The notes beneath the pieces were generated by a model that worked only from the letters and a program-made list of their open reading frames with translations, did no database searches and was not told where the DNA came from. Source: Andreprevotia lacus DSM 23236 (GTDB taxonomy: Bacteria; Pseudomonadota; Gammaproteobacteria; Burkholderiales; Chitinibacteraceae). Taken from it: DNA of 64,000 nucleotides. Of the stretch, positions 10,147-19,003 are shown piece after piece. The number at the start of each line of letters is the position of its first letter. Position 1 is the first letter of the stretch. The stretch is from positions 131,975 through 195,974 of the forward strand of contig NZ_FWXD01000002.1 of assembly GCF_900176275.1 (NCBI RefSeq), read 5' to 3'. The position numbers were made by a program, and so were the translations under genes.

Positions 10147-10833
10147 ATGCAGATGCCACCAGAACCGAATACTGCCCCGTACCACGTCAGGCGATTGCGC
10201 TGGGCGCGGCGCTGTGAGCTGGTGCTGGGGGCGGCTGCCTGGCTGGCGGTGCTGACGCGGCTGGGGCTGACCATGTCGCAGGAGCTGGCGCTGGGGCACA
10301 CGCCGGCCATGGCGCTTACGCGCTTCCTGGCCTATTTCACCAATCTCAGCACCTTGCTGCTGGCGCTGGTGCTCACGGTGCCGCTGCTGGGGCCGCGTTC
10401 GCGGCTGGCGCGCTGGTTGTGGCAACCCGGCGTGCGTGCCGCCAGCCTGGTGTACATCCTGATCGTCTCTGCGGGCTACGAGTTGCTGCTGCGCGGCATA
10501 TGGGCGCCGCACGGGCTGGAATGGACCATAGACGTGCTGCTGCATGACGTGATCCCGGCCGGCTATCTGGCTTACTGGCTGGGGTTCGCGCCGGCCGGCA
10601 CCCTGCGCTGGCGCGACGCATTCCGCTGGCTGTTATACCCAGCGGCCTATTTCGGCTACATCCTGTTGCGCGGCGAGCTGCTGGGGCGCTACCCCTATCC
10701 CTTCATCAATGTCATGCAGCATGGCTATGGCCCGGTGCTATGGAATGCCGCAGCATTTGCCGCGGCATTCGCCTGCACCGGCTTGCTGGTGGTCGCCGCC
10801 GATGTGAAGCTGGCGCGCAGTCGCGCACGTTAG
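10147..10833 (+). CDS. Pr6Pr-family integral membrane protein
   Basis: This 228-aa protein has about six hydrophobic helices. Its conserved residues are those of the Pr6Pr (FAR-17a/AIG1-like) family: YFTNLSTLL at about 64-72, LLHDVIPAGY in the middle, then WLLYPAAYFGYILLRG and GRYPYPFINV towards the C-terminus. The biochemical role in bacteria is not known. The ATG at 10147 is chosen because AAGGGGG lies about eight bases upstream. An upstream TTG at 10096 in the same frame lacks a binding site. It appears to be a single-gene unit, convergent with the Gly/Ser-rich protein gene that follows. Confidence 0.82.
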   Translation: MQMPPEPNTAPYHVRRLRWARRCELVLGAAAWLAVLTRLGLTMSQELALGHTPAMALTRFLAYFTNLSTLLLALVLTVPLLGPRSRLARWLWQPGVRAASLVYILIVSAGYELLLRGIWAPHGLEWTIDVLLHDVIPAGYLAYWLGFAPAGTLRWRDAFRWLLYPAAYFGYILLRGELLGRYPYPFINVMQHGYGPVLWNAAAFAAAFACTGLLVVAADVKLARSRAR

Positions 10834-10854
10834 CCTGCGGGCGCACAGCGATAA

Positions 10855-11631
10855 TCAGCCCCGCCCGCCACCGTGGCCGCCGCCACTGCCTTGTCCGCCG
10901 CCATGGCCACCCCCTGACCCGCCGCCGGACCCGCTGCCGGAGCCCCCGCCAGAGCCAGAACCAGAACCAGAACCAGAGCCACTACCGCCGTTGCCTTTTC
11001 CGTGTCCGTCGCTGTTGCCGTGTCCGCCGTCGCTCTCGCCTTTGCCGTGTTCCGAGCTCTGGCTGGATTTGCTGCTGCCATGATCATCCTGATCCTGCGC
11101 GTGATCCGCATGACTATGGGTGTCGCTACGGCTGTGCAATGCGCTCATCAAGGCACCAAGCCGCGTTCCCATGTCTTTGGCAATCTCCCCCCAGCCCTTG
11201 CCATCTGCGCGTTGCGCCAGCACGCCCGCCAGGCTGACGCTCTGCCCCTTGCTGTCGGTAATGGTGCCGCCCAGCAGGGCGGCCTGGATCTGTGCCGGTG
11301 TGGGCTGGCTGATGCCTTGTTGCTTGAGTGATTCTTGCGCCAGTACCAGTGCGATGGTGGTATTGCCCGGGCTGAGCTTGCTACCGGTGCTGAAGGTGGT
11401 GGTGCCTTTGCTGTCGGTCAGCGAGACACTGCCTTGTTCCAGCCCCGTGACCAAAGCGTTAGCTGTGGCGCTGGAGCCGGCCCAGTTGCTGAAGCTGCTT
11501 ACCGTGCGGGCATTCGCTTTTTGTACGCTGGTGGTCGTGGTGGTGGGCGTTTCGCCAGTCGGATAGGCCGCCGTGCTGATCAGCAGGCCACCGGCCAACA
11601 GGACGCGTGCCAGCGTGGTGAAGGAGGACAT
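10855..11631 (-). CDS. Exported Gly/Ser/His-rich protein of unknown function
   Basis: This 258-aa protein begins MSSFTTLARVLLAGGLLISTAAYPTG, a good Sec signal peptide with cleavage near residue 22. The middle (about 30-150) looks folded, with NALVTGLEQGSVSLTD and TPAQIQAALLGGTI. The C-terminal ~110 residues are low complexity: first His/Asp/Ser-rich (SDTHSHADHAQDQDDHG), then Gly-Ser repeats, and finally GGGHGGG repeats. The His-rich part could bind metal ions, which is inference. The ATG at 11631 has AGGAG upstream. I do not recognise the family. Confidence 0.75.
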   Translation of the reverse strand: MSSFTTLARVLLAGGLLISTAAYPTGETPTTTTTSVQKANARTVSSFSNWAGSSATANALVTGLEQGSVSLTDSKGTTTFSTGSKLSPGNTTIALVLAQESLKQQGISQPTPAQIQAALLGGTITDSKGQSVSLAGVLAQRADGKGWGEIAKDMGTRLGALMSALHSRSDTHSHADHAQDQDDHGSSKSSQSSEHGKGESDGGHGNSDGHGKGNGGSGSGSGSGSGSGGGSGSGSGGGSGGGHGGGQGSGGGHGGGRG

Positions 11632-11702
11632 GATGATCTCCTGTCGCATCGTCATCCTTCCACACTACCCCTGTAGCGCTGGCGCCGGGCATGCAATCGA
11701 CG

Positions 11703-11957
11703 CTAGCCCGCGACCGGCGTCGCATCCGGCCGATCAACGTCGAACAAGGCAGGCTCCAGCGCCTCCGCCAGCATGCGGCCCTGGCCGCGATGGCTGTTGC
11801 CGGCTGCCAGCACGATGTCCTGGTCGCCGTCATCGGTAATCCACAGCAGCCCTGCATGGACGTTGACCTGCGCATTGGCAGGCAGCACGACGACGCGGCC
11901 ACAGGGCAGCGCCTGCAGCTGTTCGGGGATGTTCAAATGTTGTTGATCGTTTAACAT
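11703..11957 (-). CDS. DUF2917-family protein
   Basis: This 84-aa protein matches the pattern of DUF2917: LPCGRVVVLPANAQVNVHAGLLWITDDGDQDIVLAAGNSH, a small cupin-like beta segment with the VW/LWIT-DGD-D-VL-AG signature. The function is unknown. The family is often encoded beside LysR-type regulators in betaproteobacteria. Here it is divergent from one, with 105 bases between them, so the regulator probably controls it. GGAGGG precedes the ATG at good spacing. Confidence 0.8.
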   Translation of the reverse strand: MLNDQQHLNIPEQLQALPCGRVVVLPANAQVNVHAGLLWITDDGDQDIVLAAGNSHRGQGRMLAEALEPALFDVDRPDATPVAG

Positions 11958-12062
11958 GATTCAACCCTCCGGGTGGTCTGGCCCGTTGTTGTGTGTTGAT
12001 GTCGCCATTCTTGGCCGATAAGACGCCAGCGACAAACGATACGTTTTCACGGAATTGTTGAA

Positions 12063-12968
12063 TTGGATTCACGATTGAAGTCGCCTGGCCGTTTGCCGTC
12101 GCTGCCGGCGTTGCGGGCCTTCGAGGCCGCTGCGCGGCTGGGCAATATGGCGCAGGCGGCGGCCGAGCTGTTTGTGACGCCCGGGGCGATCAGCCATCAG
12201 ATCAAGGCGCTGGAGGCACAACTGGGCTACCCGCTGTTCGCGCGCGACGGCCGTGGCGTAAAGCTGACTGTCGAGGGCACGCGGCTGGCCGGCGTGCTCA
12301 ACGGCGCCTTGCTGTCGGTGGCCGGCGAAATCGAGGCGATACGCCGCGAGCGCGAACGGCCGCGCATCGTGGTGACCTGCTTGCCGTCGTTCGCTGCCAA
12401 ATGGCTCACACCCCGGCTGCGTGATTTCATTGAGCGCCATCCGGACATCGAGCTATGGCTGCACTCGTCCAAAACGCGCGAGGATCTTGTGGCGCAAGGT
12501 ATAGACCTGGCCATCCGCGTCGGCCATGGCAACTACCCGGGGCTGTATACACAGCATTTTGTCGAGGATGAATTCCTCGTCGTCGCCAGCCCCACACTGA
12601 CCGGCGGGCTGCCGCAACAGCCAGCCGATTTGCAGGGGCGCGTGCTGCTGCGCTCGGATAACGAACCATGGCGGCGCTGGTTCGATGCTGCAGGGCTGGC
12701 AGACTGGCCCGAGCCAACCCAGGGCGTGGTGTTCAATGATTCGGCGCTGCTGGTGCAGGCCGCCACAGAGGGACAGGGTATTGCGCTGGCGCGCCGTCTG
12801 TTGGTGGAGGAGGAAATTGCCAGCGGCAAGCTGCTGCAATTGTTTCCGCTGACCGTGCCGCTGGATATGCCTTACTGGCTGGTGACGACAACGCCGCCGC
12901 CCTACCGGCCAGCGTTGCAGCTGTTCATCGACTGGCTTTGGCAGCAGATGCGCGATAGCGCCAGATAG
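12063..12968 (+). CDS. LysR-family transcriptional regulator, GcvA-like
   Basis: This protein of about 301 aa has an N-terminal winged helix-turn-helix (LPSLPALRAFEAAARLGNMAQAAAELFVTPGAISHQIKALE, about 11-52), followed by the two-lobed effector-binding domain (PRIVVTCLPSFAAKWLTPRL, about 100-290). The LPSLPALRAFEAAAR start is typical of the GcvA branch. No ATG fits. TTG at 12063 is the likely start, and TTG at 12075 is an alternative. It is divergent from the DUF2917 gene and probably regulates it and itself. The inducer is unknown. Confidence 0.88.
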   Translation: MDSRLKSPGRLPSLPALRAFEAAARLGNMAQAAAELFVTPGAISHQIKALEAQLGYPLFARDGRGVKLTVEGTRLAGVLNGALLSVAGEIEAIRRERERPRIVVTCLPSFAAKWLTPRLRDFIERHPDIELWLHSSKTREDLVAQGIDLAIRVGHGNYPGLYTQHFVEDEFLVVASPTLTGGLPQQPADLQGRVLLRSDNEPWRRWFDAAGLADWPEPTQGVVFNDSALLVQAATEGQGIALARRLLVEEEIASGKLLQLFPLTVPLDMPYWLVTTTPPPYRPALQLFIDWLWQQMRDSAR

Positions 12969-13117
12969 AATTAGCTGGTTCTGATATTCTCGGCGTCAGC
13001 TGCGGCTTTAATGTTGCCGCAACAAAGAAAGTAACCGGGGTGGTTGCATGGGGCTGGCGTCAGCGTAATCGCAAGCTATGCTGAAACCATCCCGCAACGT
13101 TTATTCAGGGTGTTCCC

Positions 13118-14734
13118 ATGTCCTTAAAAGCAAAAGCCTGGCTGTTGTCGGTGCTGGTGTTGCTCGCATTGGTTGGCGTAATGCTGGTTGGTCTGCTCAC
13201 GATGAAAACGGCCGCCAACAACGACAACAAGGCGCGTATCGAGCAATTGCTGCGCAGCACCTATCTGACCATCGTGCAGATGGAAAACATGGCGGCCAGC
13301 GGCAAGTTGACCGAAGAGCAGGCCAAGGCCATTGCCACGCAAATCCTGCGCGAAAACAAATACCACAAGTCGGAATACGTCTATGTGGTCGATGAAAAGC
13401 TCAACTTTGTTGCTACCCCGCTGGACCCGCAGCTGCATGGCACCAGCTTCAACGAATTCAAGGACGCGCAGAAAAATAGCGTAGGCTCGCTGGCCGTGGC
13501 TGCCTTGCAAAAGTCCGGTGGCGCGTTGACCGAATATGCGTGGAATTCGGAGCGTGATGGCAAGATTGTTGACCTGCTGACGGTGGTGATCCAGTCGCCG
13601 CGCTGGCACTGGATTGTCGGCAACGGGGTAAGCGAAGATGAGGCCAACACGCGCTTCTGGAGCAACGCACGCTGGCAGGTGATCATCTGTCTGATCGTCG
13701 CTGCTGTTGTTGCTGCCATCCTGTTGATGGCGGTGCAGAAGCTGCTGCGCCAGTTGGGTGGCGAACCGGACTACGCGGCCGATATTGCGCTGGCGATCTC
13801 GCAAGGCGATCTGGGGCGGCGCATTGATGGCAATGTGCGGCCGGACAGCCTGCTGGGGGCGGTGGCCAGCATGCAGAACAGCCTGCGCGACATGATCCAG
13901 GGCATACAGCGCGGTGCGGACGAACTCAAACAGGCGGCGGGCGGCCTGTCGCACCAGATGGATGCCATCAGCCAGGCATCGCGCCAATCGTCCGATGCCA
14001 CGTCGGCCACGGCGGCGGCGATCGAGCAGATGTCGGTCAGCGTGGACCATATCTCGCAAAGTGCGCGCGAAACCGAGCAGAACTCGTCGCGCTCCAGCGA
14101 GCTGGCGACCGAGGGCGAAGGCCTGGTGGCCAAGGCTGCAGTGGAAATCCAGCGGGTATCGTCACAGATTGCCGATGCATCCGGCCTGATCGGCGGGCTG
14201 GTCGAGCGCTCGCGCGAGATCGACAGCATTGCCAGCGTCATCAAGGATATTGCCGACCAGACCAATCTGCTGGCGCTCAATGCCGCCATTGAGGCAGCAC
14301 GGGCGGGCGAGCAGGGCCGTGGCTTTGCGGTGGTGGCCGACGAAGTACGCAAGCTGGCCGAGCGCACCACACAGGCCACCGGCCAGATCACCAGCATGAT
14401 CCAGGCGGTGCAGGCGGATACGCTGTCGGTGGTGGCGAGCATGGACGAGGCCACGCCGCAGGTCGCGCGTGGCGTGGAAATGGCCGACCGTGCGGCGGCC
14501 ACGCTGCGGGAGATCAGCAGCGGCGCTTCCGAGACACTGGGCAAGATCCGCGATGTGGCCAATGCGACGTCCGAGCAAAGCCTGGCCAGCAGCAGCGTGG
14601 CGACCAATGTCGAACACATTGCGCGCATGGTCGAAGAGTCGGCCGATTCGGTGCGTGCCGCCAATGAAAACGTGCGCACCTTGGAGCAACTGGCGACCGA
14701 TTTGCGCTCGCAAGTGGCGCGTTTCCGCCTTTGA
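13118..14734 (+). CDS. Methyl-accepting chemotaxis protein with single Cache domain
   Basis: This is a complete 538-aa receptor. TM1 is at about 7-28. The periplasmic sensor at about 30-185 has the sCache_2 pattern ([30 protein letters not shown]...), which usually binds small carboxylates or similar ligands. TM2 is at about 187-208. A HAMP-like segment ([23 protein letters not shown]) leads into the signalling domain, whose tip near residue 382 reads [38 protein letters not shown]. It stands alone, with a terminator immediately after it, and is distant from the chemotaxis operon. Confidence 0.94.
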   Translation: MSLKAKAWLLSVLVLLALVGVMLVGLLTMKTAANNDNKARIEQLLRSTYLTIVQMENMAASGKLTEEQAKAIATQILRENKYHKSEYVYVVDEKLNFVATPLDPQLHGTSFNEFKDAQKNSVGSLAVAALQKSGGALTEYAWNSERDGKIVDLLTVVIQSPRWHWIVGNGVSEDEANTRFWSNARWQVIICLIVAAVVAAILLMAVQKLLRQLGGEPDYAADIALAISQGDLGRRIDGNVRPDSLLGAVASMQNSLRDMIQGIQRGADELKQAAGGLSHQMDAISQASRQSSDATSATAAAIEQMSVSVDHISQSARETEQNSSRSSELATEGEGLVAKAAVEIQRVSSQIADASGLIGGLVERSREIDSIASVIKDIADQTNLLALNAAIEAARAGEQGRGFAVVADEVRKLAERTTQATGQITSMIQAVQADTLSVVASMDEATPQVARGVEMADRAAATLREISSGASETLGKIRDVANATSEQSLASSSVATNVEHIARMVEESADSVRAANENVRTLEQLATDLRSQVARFRL

Positions 14735-14757
14735 CTCCGTATCAGTAAGCGCAAGCA

Positions 14758-14781
14758 GGGCCGCCTTTGGCGGCCCTTTTT
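14758..14781 (+). terminator. Rho-independent terminator after the Cache-domain MCP
   Basis: An eight-base G+C stem (GGGCCGCC at 14758-14765 with GGCGGCCC at 14769-14776) with a TTT loop is followed by five T residues. Confidence 0.9.
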
Positions 14782-14920
14782 CATGCCGGCCCGGTGTATG
14801 GCAACGCGGTGGGGCCGGATCGGGCAGTGTGAAAATTTGCCGCCATTTTGTGTGTGTAATCACTGCGCCCGTAACACGGCTGGGGGGATGATGAATGCAT
14901 CACCCAACGAGGACTCCGTG

Positions 14921-15589
14921 ATGTCTACCCCTCAAACACACCCACTGATTCTGACTGCTGCCGGTGCCGTGATCCTGGCCAGCGGGGTCGGGGTTGCCCA
15001 CTGGCTGGGCTGGGTGGGGAATGCCCCGGCTGCCCCTGCCACGCAGGCCAGCGCCCCCGCCGCACAAGTGACCGCGTTGCCGGCCACGCCGCTGCCCACC
15101 TTGCCGCCCACACTGGCCCCCACGCCGGTGCCCACCCCCACGGCCGCGCCAACACCGGTGCCCACCCGTAAACCCAAACCGCACCACCCGAAGCCGACGG
15201 CGCTACCGCCAGCCACGGGCGGCGTGGTTGCACCCCCGACGCCAGTGCGCGAGGTCTGCAGCAGTTGCGGCCGTGTAGCGAGCGTGCGCAGTGTTGAGCA
15301 CACCGGTGAAGCCACTGGTGGCGGTGCCGTGGTCGGCGGCGTGGTCGGCGGTGTCGTCGGCCACCAGATCGGCAAGGGGCGCGGCAACGATGTGGCGACC
15401 GTACTGGGTGCCATCGGCGGTGCCGTGCTGGGCCATCAGGTGGAAAAGCAGGTGAAGAAGACCACCAGCTATGAAGTGAGCGTGGTGTTCGATGATGGCA
15501 GCGAGCGTAGCTTCAGCTACAAGGAGCCGCCGCCGTTTGCCGCCGGCGAGCGCGTGCGCCTGCGCGATGGCCAGTTGACGACCGACTGA
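14921..15589 (+). CDS. Membrane-anchored Pro-rich protein with glycine-zipper 2TM domain
   Basis: This 222-aa protein has an N-terminal hydrophobic anchor (LILTAAGAVILASGVGVAHWLGWV, about 8-31). A long Ala/Pro/Thr linker (APAAP...PTPVPTRKPKPHHPKP) follows. After a CSSCGRVASV motif comes a glycine-zipper segment (GGGAVVGGVVGGVVGHQIGKGRGNDVATVLGAIGGAVLGHQVE), as in the 17-kDa antigen/SlyB family of envelope proteins. The C-terminal beta part (SYEVSVVFDDGSERSFSYKEPPPFAAGERVRL) is also typical. There is no lipobox. The ATG at 14921 has GAGGA upstream; an ATG at 14888 is a possible alternative. It probably acts in envelope integrity (inference from the family). Confidence 0.8.
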   Translation: MSTPQTHPLILTAAGAVILASGVGVAHWLGWVGNAPAAPATQASAPAAQVTALPATPLPTLPPTLAPTPVPTPTAAPTPVPTRKPKPHHPKPTALPPATGGVVAPPTPVREVCSSCGRVASVRSVEHTGEATGGGAVVGGVVGGVVGHQIGKGRGNDVATVLGAIGGAVLGHQVEKQVKKTTSYEVSVVFDDGSERSFSYKEPPPFAAGERVRLRDGQLTTD

Positions 15590-15608
15590 CCGTTGTTACG
15601 CTGCAGAA

Positions 15609-15637
15609 CAGAAAGCCCGGCCATGCCGGGCTTTCTG
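15609..15637. terminator. Bidirectional hairpin terminator between convergent genes
   Basis: A perfect 13-base stem (CAGAAAGCCCGGC at 15609-15621 with its complement at 15625-15637) has a 3-base loop. It lies between the convergent glycine-zipper gene and the small hypothetical gene and can serve both. Confidence 0.82.
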
Positions 15638-15656
15638 CATTCATGGCTGGCGGTCG

Positions 15657-15959
15657 TCAGTGGAAGTCCTGCCGTGCCACCACACGCGCGCGCTCGATCA
15701 GCACGTTCATGATGCCTAGCACCGTCTTGCGTGTTTCACGGCTGTCCACGCGTTCGAAGTTCTCGTCCAGCGCCTCGTAGATGTCGCACGCCAAATGGAA
15801 CAGCAAGGCCTGTTCGCGGTCGCCGGCGCGCGGCAGATAGCAATTGATCTCGTCCACGATGTGGTCGGCCAGCTCGTCCGGGAACGTGGCCCTGGCGGTC
15901 AGTATGCGGTCCATCAGGCGTACACCGATGGCGCCAAGGGATAGGAGCTGCACAGCCAT
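15657..15959 (-). CDS. Small hypothetical protein
   Basis: This 100-aa, largely helical soluble protein begins MAVQLLSLGAIGVRLMDRIL and contains LADHIVDEINCYLPRAGDREQALLFHLACDIYEALDENFERVDS. I do not recognise a family. The case for a real gene is a strong AGGAGG site at proper spacing before the ATG at 15959, good amino-acid composition, and a hairpin terminator directly after the stop. It is upstream of and divergent from glmS. Confidence 0.7.
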   Translation of the reverse strand: MAVQLLSLGAIGVRLMDRILTARATFPDELADHIVDEINCYLPRAGDREQALLFHLACDIYEALDENFERVDSRETRKTVLGIMNVLIERARVVARQDFH

Positions 15960-16144
15960 GACGGCCTCCTGCTATACAGAATCATGCGCGGAGCAAAGCC
16001 GGCCCGGCGCGGAATGCGGTACGCGGGGGCCAGCAAATTCGCCGGTTCGCGTGAATTCACTTTAGCCCATGCTTCTACACCGCCTGTCGGGTACCGGGCG
16101 TAAGCCGATGAACGCGGGGCATTGCCCTTAAGGGATACCCCGTA

Positions 16145-16173
16145 ACGACAGCCCGCAGCACACTATTTATATT
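16145..16173 (+). promoter_or_regulatory. Putative sigma-70 promoter of glmS
   Basis: ACGACA (16145-16150) is separated by 17 bases from TATATT (16168-16173), about 29 bases before the glmS start. Four of six bases match in the -35 box and five of six in the -10 box. Confidence 0.4.
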
Positions 16174-16201
16174 GCGGTGCACCATCCAGGGGAGTGTGAC
16201 C

Positions 16202-18028
16202 ATGTGCGGTATCGTCGGCGCGATTTCGGATCGTAATGTTCTACCCATGCTGCTGGCCGGGCTGGCCCGGCTGGAATATCGCGGTTATGACTCCAGCGGT
16301 GTGGCGCTGGCCAGTGGCGCGGCGGCTTTCGAGCGCATACGCGTGGCAGGCCGCGTTGCCGACCTGAGTGCGCTGGCTGCCGGTCACAGCGGTACGCGCG
16401 GCATTGCCCACACCCGCTGGGCGACGCACGGCGTGCCATCCGAGCGCAATGCCCACCCGCATCTGGGCGGCGACAGCATCATGGTCGTGCACAATGGCAT
16501 CATCGAAAACCACCAGTCGCTGCGCGCTGCGCTGACCACACGTGGTTACGTGTTCACGTCCGACACCGATACCGAAGTCATTGCCCACCTGATCCACGCC
16601 GAGCTGCAAACGCAGGGCGATCTGCTGCGCGCGGTGCAGGCCGCGCTGCCGCAGCTGCACGGCGCCTATGCCATCGGCGTGCTGGCGCAAGGCGACGATG
16701 AGCGCCTCATCTGTGCGCGGCGCGGCAGCCCGCTGGTGCTGGGGCTGGGCTTTGGCGAGCAGTATTTCGCCTCGGACATCGCCGCGCTGCTGCCGCTGAC
16801 GCAGCGCGTGATCTATCTGGAGGAGGGCGAGCTGGCCGACGTGCGGCGCGATGCCATCCAGCTCTATGACGCCGCCGGCCAGCCCACCGAGCGCGCCGCG
16901 CGCACTATCGACGTGCAGCCCGACGCGGCCGAGCTGGGCCAGTATCGCCACTACATGCAGAAGGAAATCTTCGAGCAGCCCACCGCGCTGGCCAGCACCT
17001 TGGCGCGCGCGCTGGAGCTGGGCTGCGTGCCGGCCACGTTCGGCCCGACTGCCGAGGCGGTTTTCCAGGCCGCACCCGCCGTGCGCATCGTGGCTTGTGG
17101 CTCCAGTTACCACGCCGGGCTGGTGGCGCGCTACTGGATAGAGGAATGGACCGGCCTGCCGGTCAGTGTCGAAATCGCCAGCGAATACCGCTATCGCAGC
17201 AGCGTCGAGCAAGACGGCACGCTGGTGGTCGCCATCTCGCAATCGGGCGAGACGGCCGACCTGCTGGCCGCCGCCCGCTCGGCACGCGAACGCGGCAAGG
17301 TGCAGCTGCTGGCGCTGTGCAATGTGCCGCATTCGACGCTGACGCGCGAAGCCGATCTGCTGTTCCTCACCCAAGCCGGGCTGGAAATCGGCGTCGCCTC
17401 CACCAAGGCCTTCACCACCCAGCTGGCCGCGCTGTTCGTGCTGGGCGTGGCGCTGGCCGGTGCACGGCAGAGCCTGCCCGCCCCGCGCCTGGCCGAGTTG
17501 ATCGACTGGCTGCCCCGGCTGCCCGCGCTGGCGCGCGATGTGCTCGCGCTGGAGCCTCAGCTCGAAGCATGGGCGCATGAGCTCAGCCATGACCACAACG
17601 CGCTGTTCCTTGGCCGTCACACCCTGTTCCCGATTGCGCTCGAAGGCGCGCTCAAGCTCAAGGAAATCGCCTACATCCACGCCGAAGGCTATGCCGGTGG
17701 CGAACTCAAGCACGGCCCGCTGGCGCTGGTGGATGAAACCATGCCCGTCATCGTCTGCGCCGGCGCCGACGCCGTGCCGGACAAGCTTGCCTCCAACCTG
17801 CGCGAAGTGATGGCACGCGGCGGCCGTGTTTACCTGCTGGCAGAACCCGGGTGTGAAGCACTGGCCGACGGCACGCACCGCACCGTGCTGCTGCCGCAGG
17901 CCGCCGGCCCGCTCGCCGCCCTCACCATGACCCTGCCTTTGCAACTGCTGGCCTACCACACCGCCTGCCGCAAGGGCACCGATGTGGACAAGCCACGTAA
18001 CCTCGCAAAGTCCGTGACTGTGGAATAG
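16202..18028 (+). CDS. glmS: Glutamine--fructose-6-phosphate aminotransferase (isomerizing)
   Basis: This 608-aa enzyme makes glucosamine-6-phosphate, the first step to UDP-GlcNAc for the cell wall. The N-terminal glutaminase domain starts MCGIVGAI, with Cys as the nucleophile after Met removal, and contains HTRWATHG. Two SIS sugar-isomerase domains follow (ACGSSYHAGL, ISQSGETADLL, STKAFTTQ). The invariant C-terminus DVDKPRNLAKSVTVE is present. AGGGGAG precedes the ATG. The conserved 3' end of this gene is the recognition site (attTn7) for TnsD-type proteins. The Tn7-like element described here is inserted just after the stop codon, leaving the coding sequence intact but separating the gene from its original downstream sequence. 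Confidence 0.98.
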   Translation: MCGIVGAISDRNVLPMLLAGLARLEYRGYDSSGVALASGAAAFERIRVAGRVADLSALAAGHSGTRGIAHTRWATHGVPSERNAHPHLGGDSIMVVHNGIIENHQSLRAALTTRGYVFTSDTDTEVIAHLIHAELQTQGDLLRAVQAALPQLHGAYAIGVLAQGDDERLICARRGSPLVLGLGFGEQYFASDIAALLPLTQRVIYLEEGELADVRRDAIQLYDAAGQPTERAARTIDVQPDAAELGQYRHYMQKEIFEQPTALASTLARALELGCVPATFGPTAEAVFQAAPAVRIVACGSSYHAGLVARYWIEEWTGLPVSVEIASEYRYRSSVEQDGTLVVAISQSGETADLLAAARSARERGKVQLLALCNVPHSTLTREADLLFLTQAGLEIGVASTKAFTTQLAALFVLGVALAGARQSLPAPRLAELIDWLPRLPALARDVLALEPQLEAWAHELSHDHNALFLGRHTLFPIALEGALKLKEIAYIHAEGYAGGELKHGPLALVDETMPVIVCAGADAVPDKLASNLREVMARGGRVYLLAEPGCEALADGTHRTVLLPQAAGPLAALTMTLPLQLLAYHTACRKGTDVDKPRNLAKSVTVE

Positions 18029-18048
18029 CTGGGTGGGGGAAGGTCACT

Positions 18049-18053
18049 GCGTC
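18049..18053. repeat. Target-site duplication, left copy (GCGTC)
   Basis: GCGTC at 18049-18053 is repeated at 57877-57881 directly outside the two transposon ends. Five-base duplications are the rule for Tn7-type insertion. Its centre is 23 bases after the glmS stop codon, the position expected for attTn7 insertion. Confidence 0.95.
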
Positions 18054-18120
18054 TGTAGAAAAATAATAAAGTCTCATCATAAATAATAAAGTGTCATCAT
18101 AAATAATAAAGTTGCATCCT
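18054..18120 (+). repeat. Right end of the Tn7-like element: three tandem TnsB-type sites
   Basis: After TGTAGAA come three directly abutting 20-base repeats at 18061-18080, 18081-18100 and 18101-18120, consensus AAATAATAAAGTGTCATCAT with one to three differences. Abutting sites are characteristic of the right end of Tn7, where TnsB binds. The leftmost repeat lies seven bases from the terminus, the same distance as at the other end. Confidence 0.92.
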
Positions 18121-18166
18121 TTGCCTTGGTGGCTATGGTGAAAGTATCTCGCTGAGGTAATTCGCC

Positions 18167-19003
18167 ATGGCCCGTCGTCGCTATTCGTTCGACGAAAAGA
18201 AGATCGCCCGCTTTGAAAAAGAGGGGCGTGGCCAAGGTGTCGGCGACGACTATCATCCCTGGCTTACCGTACAAGACGTGCCAAGCGACGGTTTGGCCAC
18301 GCGGGTCAACGGCTACAAAATTCGCCGCCAACGGCATGCACTGTCTCAGCTGGAAGCCCAACTGATCCGAATCCTGGACTGGGAAGACCATGTCTTGGAC
18401 ATCCGTGAGCAGTTTCCTTTGCCCAGAGAAGCCACGAGGAAAATTGCTGCCGAGATGGGCGTGAACCATCCTGCCGATTCCGTGACCCAAACGGATTTGG
18501 TCGTGACGACCGACATGCTGGTTGATGTTTTTCTGAAGCAGCGCCGGTTTCAGGTCGCCATTGCCGTCAAGCCCACGGAAGAGCTCGATCGGCGTACGCT
18601 TGAAAAACTGGAAATTGAGCGTCGCTATTGGGCTGAGCGGCGGATCGAATGGCGCCTCTGTACCGAAAAGGACATTCCCGTACAACGCGCAGAAAACATT
18701 TGGTGGGCGATGGCCAATCGTGACCTGAGTGGCCGTGTGGTGGCGTACCCGAATTTTTGGGACGACTGTGTAGCGGCTGTTGAGGAGAGGCTGCGTGTTT
18801 CGAGTACAAGCCAAACAATTGCACGAGAATTGGAGCAGCTTGAAAAGGCGGCGGGTTGGCAGGTCGGCGCTGCAATGACGGCCTTGCGGTTTTTGATTGC
18901 CAACAAGCGGATCCACATCGACCTTGATCAGCCGCTGGACTCGAAAGGGCCGATCGCCCAGCTGCACTTCAACGCGATGCATCAGCGAGGAGCTGTCGCC
19001 TGA
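18167..19003 (+). CDS. tnsA: Tn7-type transposase subunit TnsA (endonuclease)
   Basis: This 278-aa endonuclease cuts the 5' strands at the transposon ends and, with TnsB, makes the element leave by cut-and-paste. The restriction-enzyme-like active site can be read as Glu63 (SQLEAQLIRIL), Asp116 (VVTTDMLVD) and Lys135 (VAIAVKP); Tn7 TnsA uses Glu63, Asp114 and Lys132. EKLEIERRYWAERRIEW is also a family hallmark, and a C-terminal helical TnsC-interaction domain follows. Length is close to Tn7 TnsA (273). GAGG lies upstream of the ATG. The stop codon overlaps the tnsB start by one base. Confidence 0.95.
   Translation: MARRRYSFDEKKIARFEKEGRGQGVGDDYHPWLTVQDVPSDGLATRVNGYKIRRQRHALSQLEAQLIRILDWEDHVLDIREQFPLPREATRKIAAEMGVNHPADSVTQTDLVVTTDMLVDVFLKQRRFQVAIAVKPTEELDRRTLEKLEIERRYWAERRIEWRLCTEKDIPVQRAENIWWAMANRDLSGRVVAYPNFWDDCVAAVEERLRVSSTSQTIARELEQLEKAAGWQVGAAMTALRFLIANKRIHIDLDQPLDSKGPIAQLHFNAMHQRGAVA

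Noticed and set aside
18061..18120. Three tandem 20-bp repeats resembling a very short CRISPR array
   Set aside because: There are no spacers between the units, and the same motif recurs inverted at the other transposon end. They are TnsB-type end sites.
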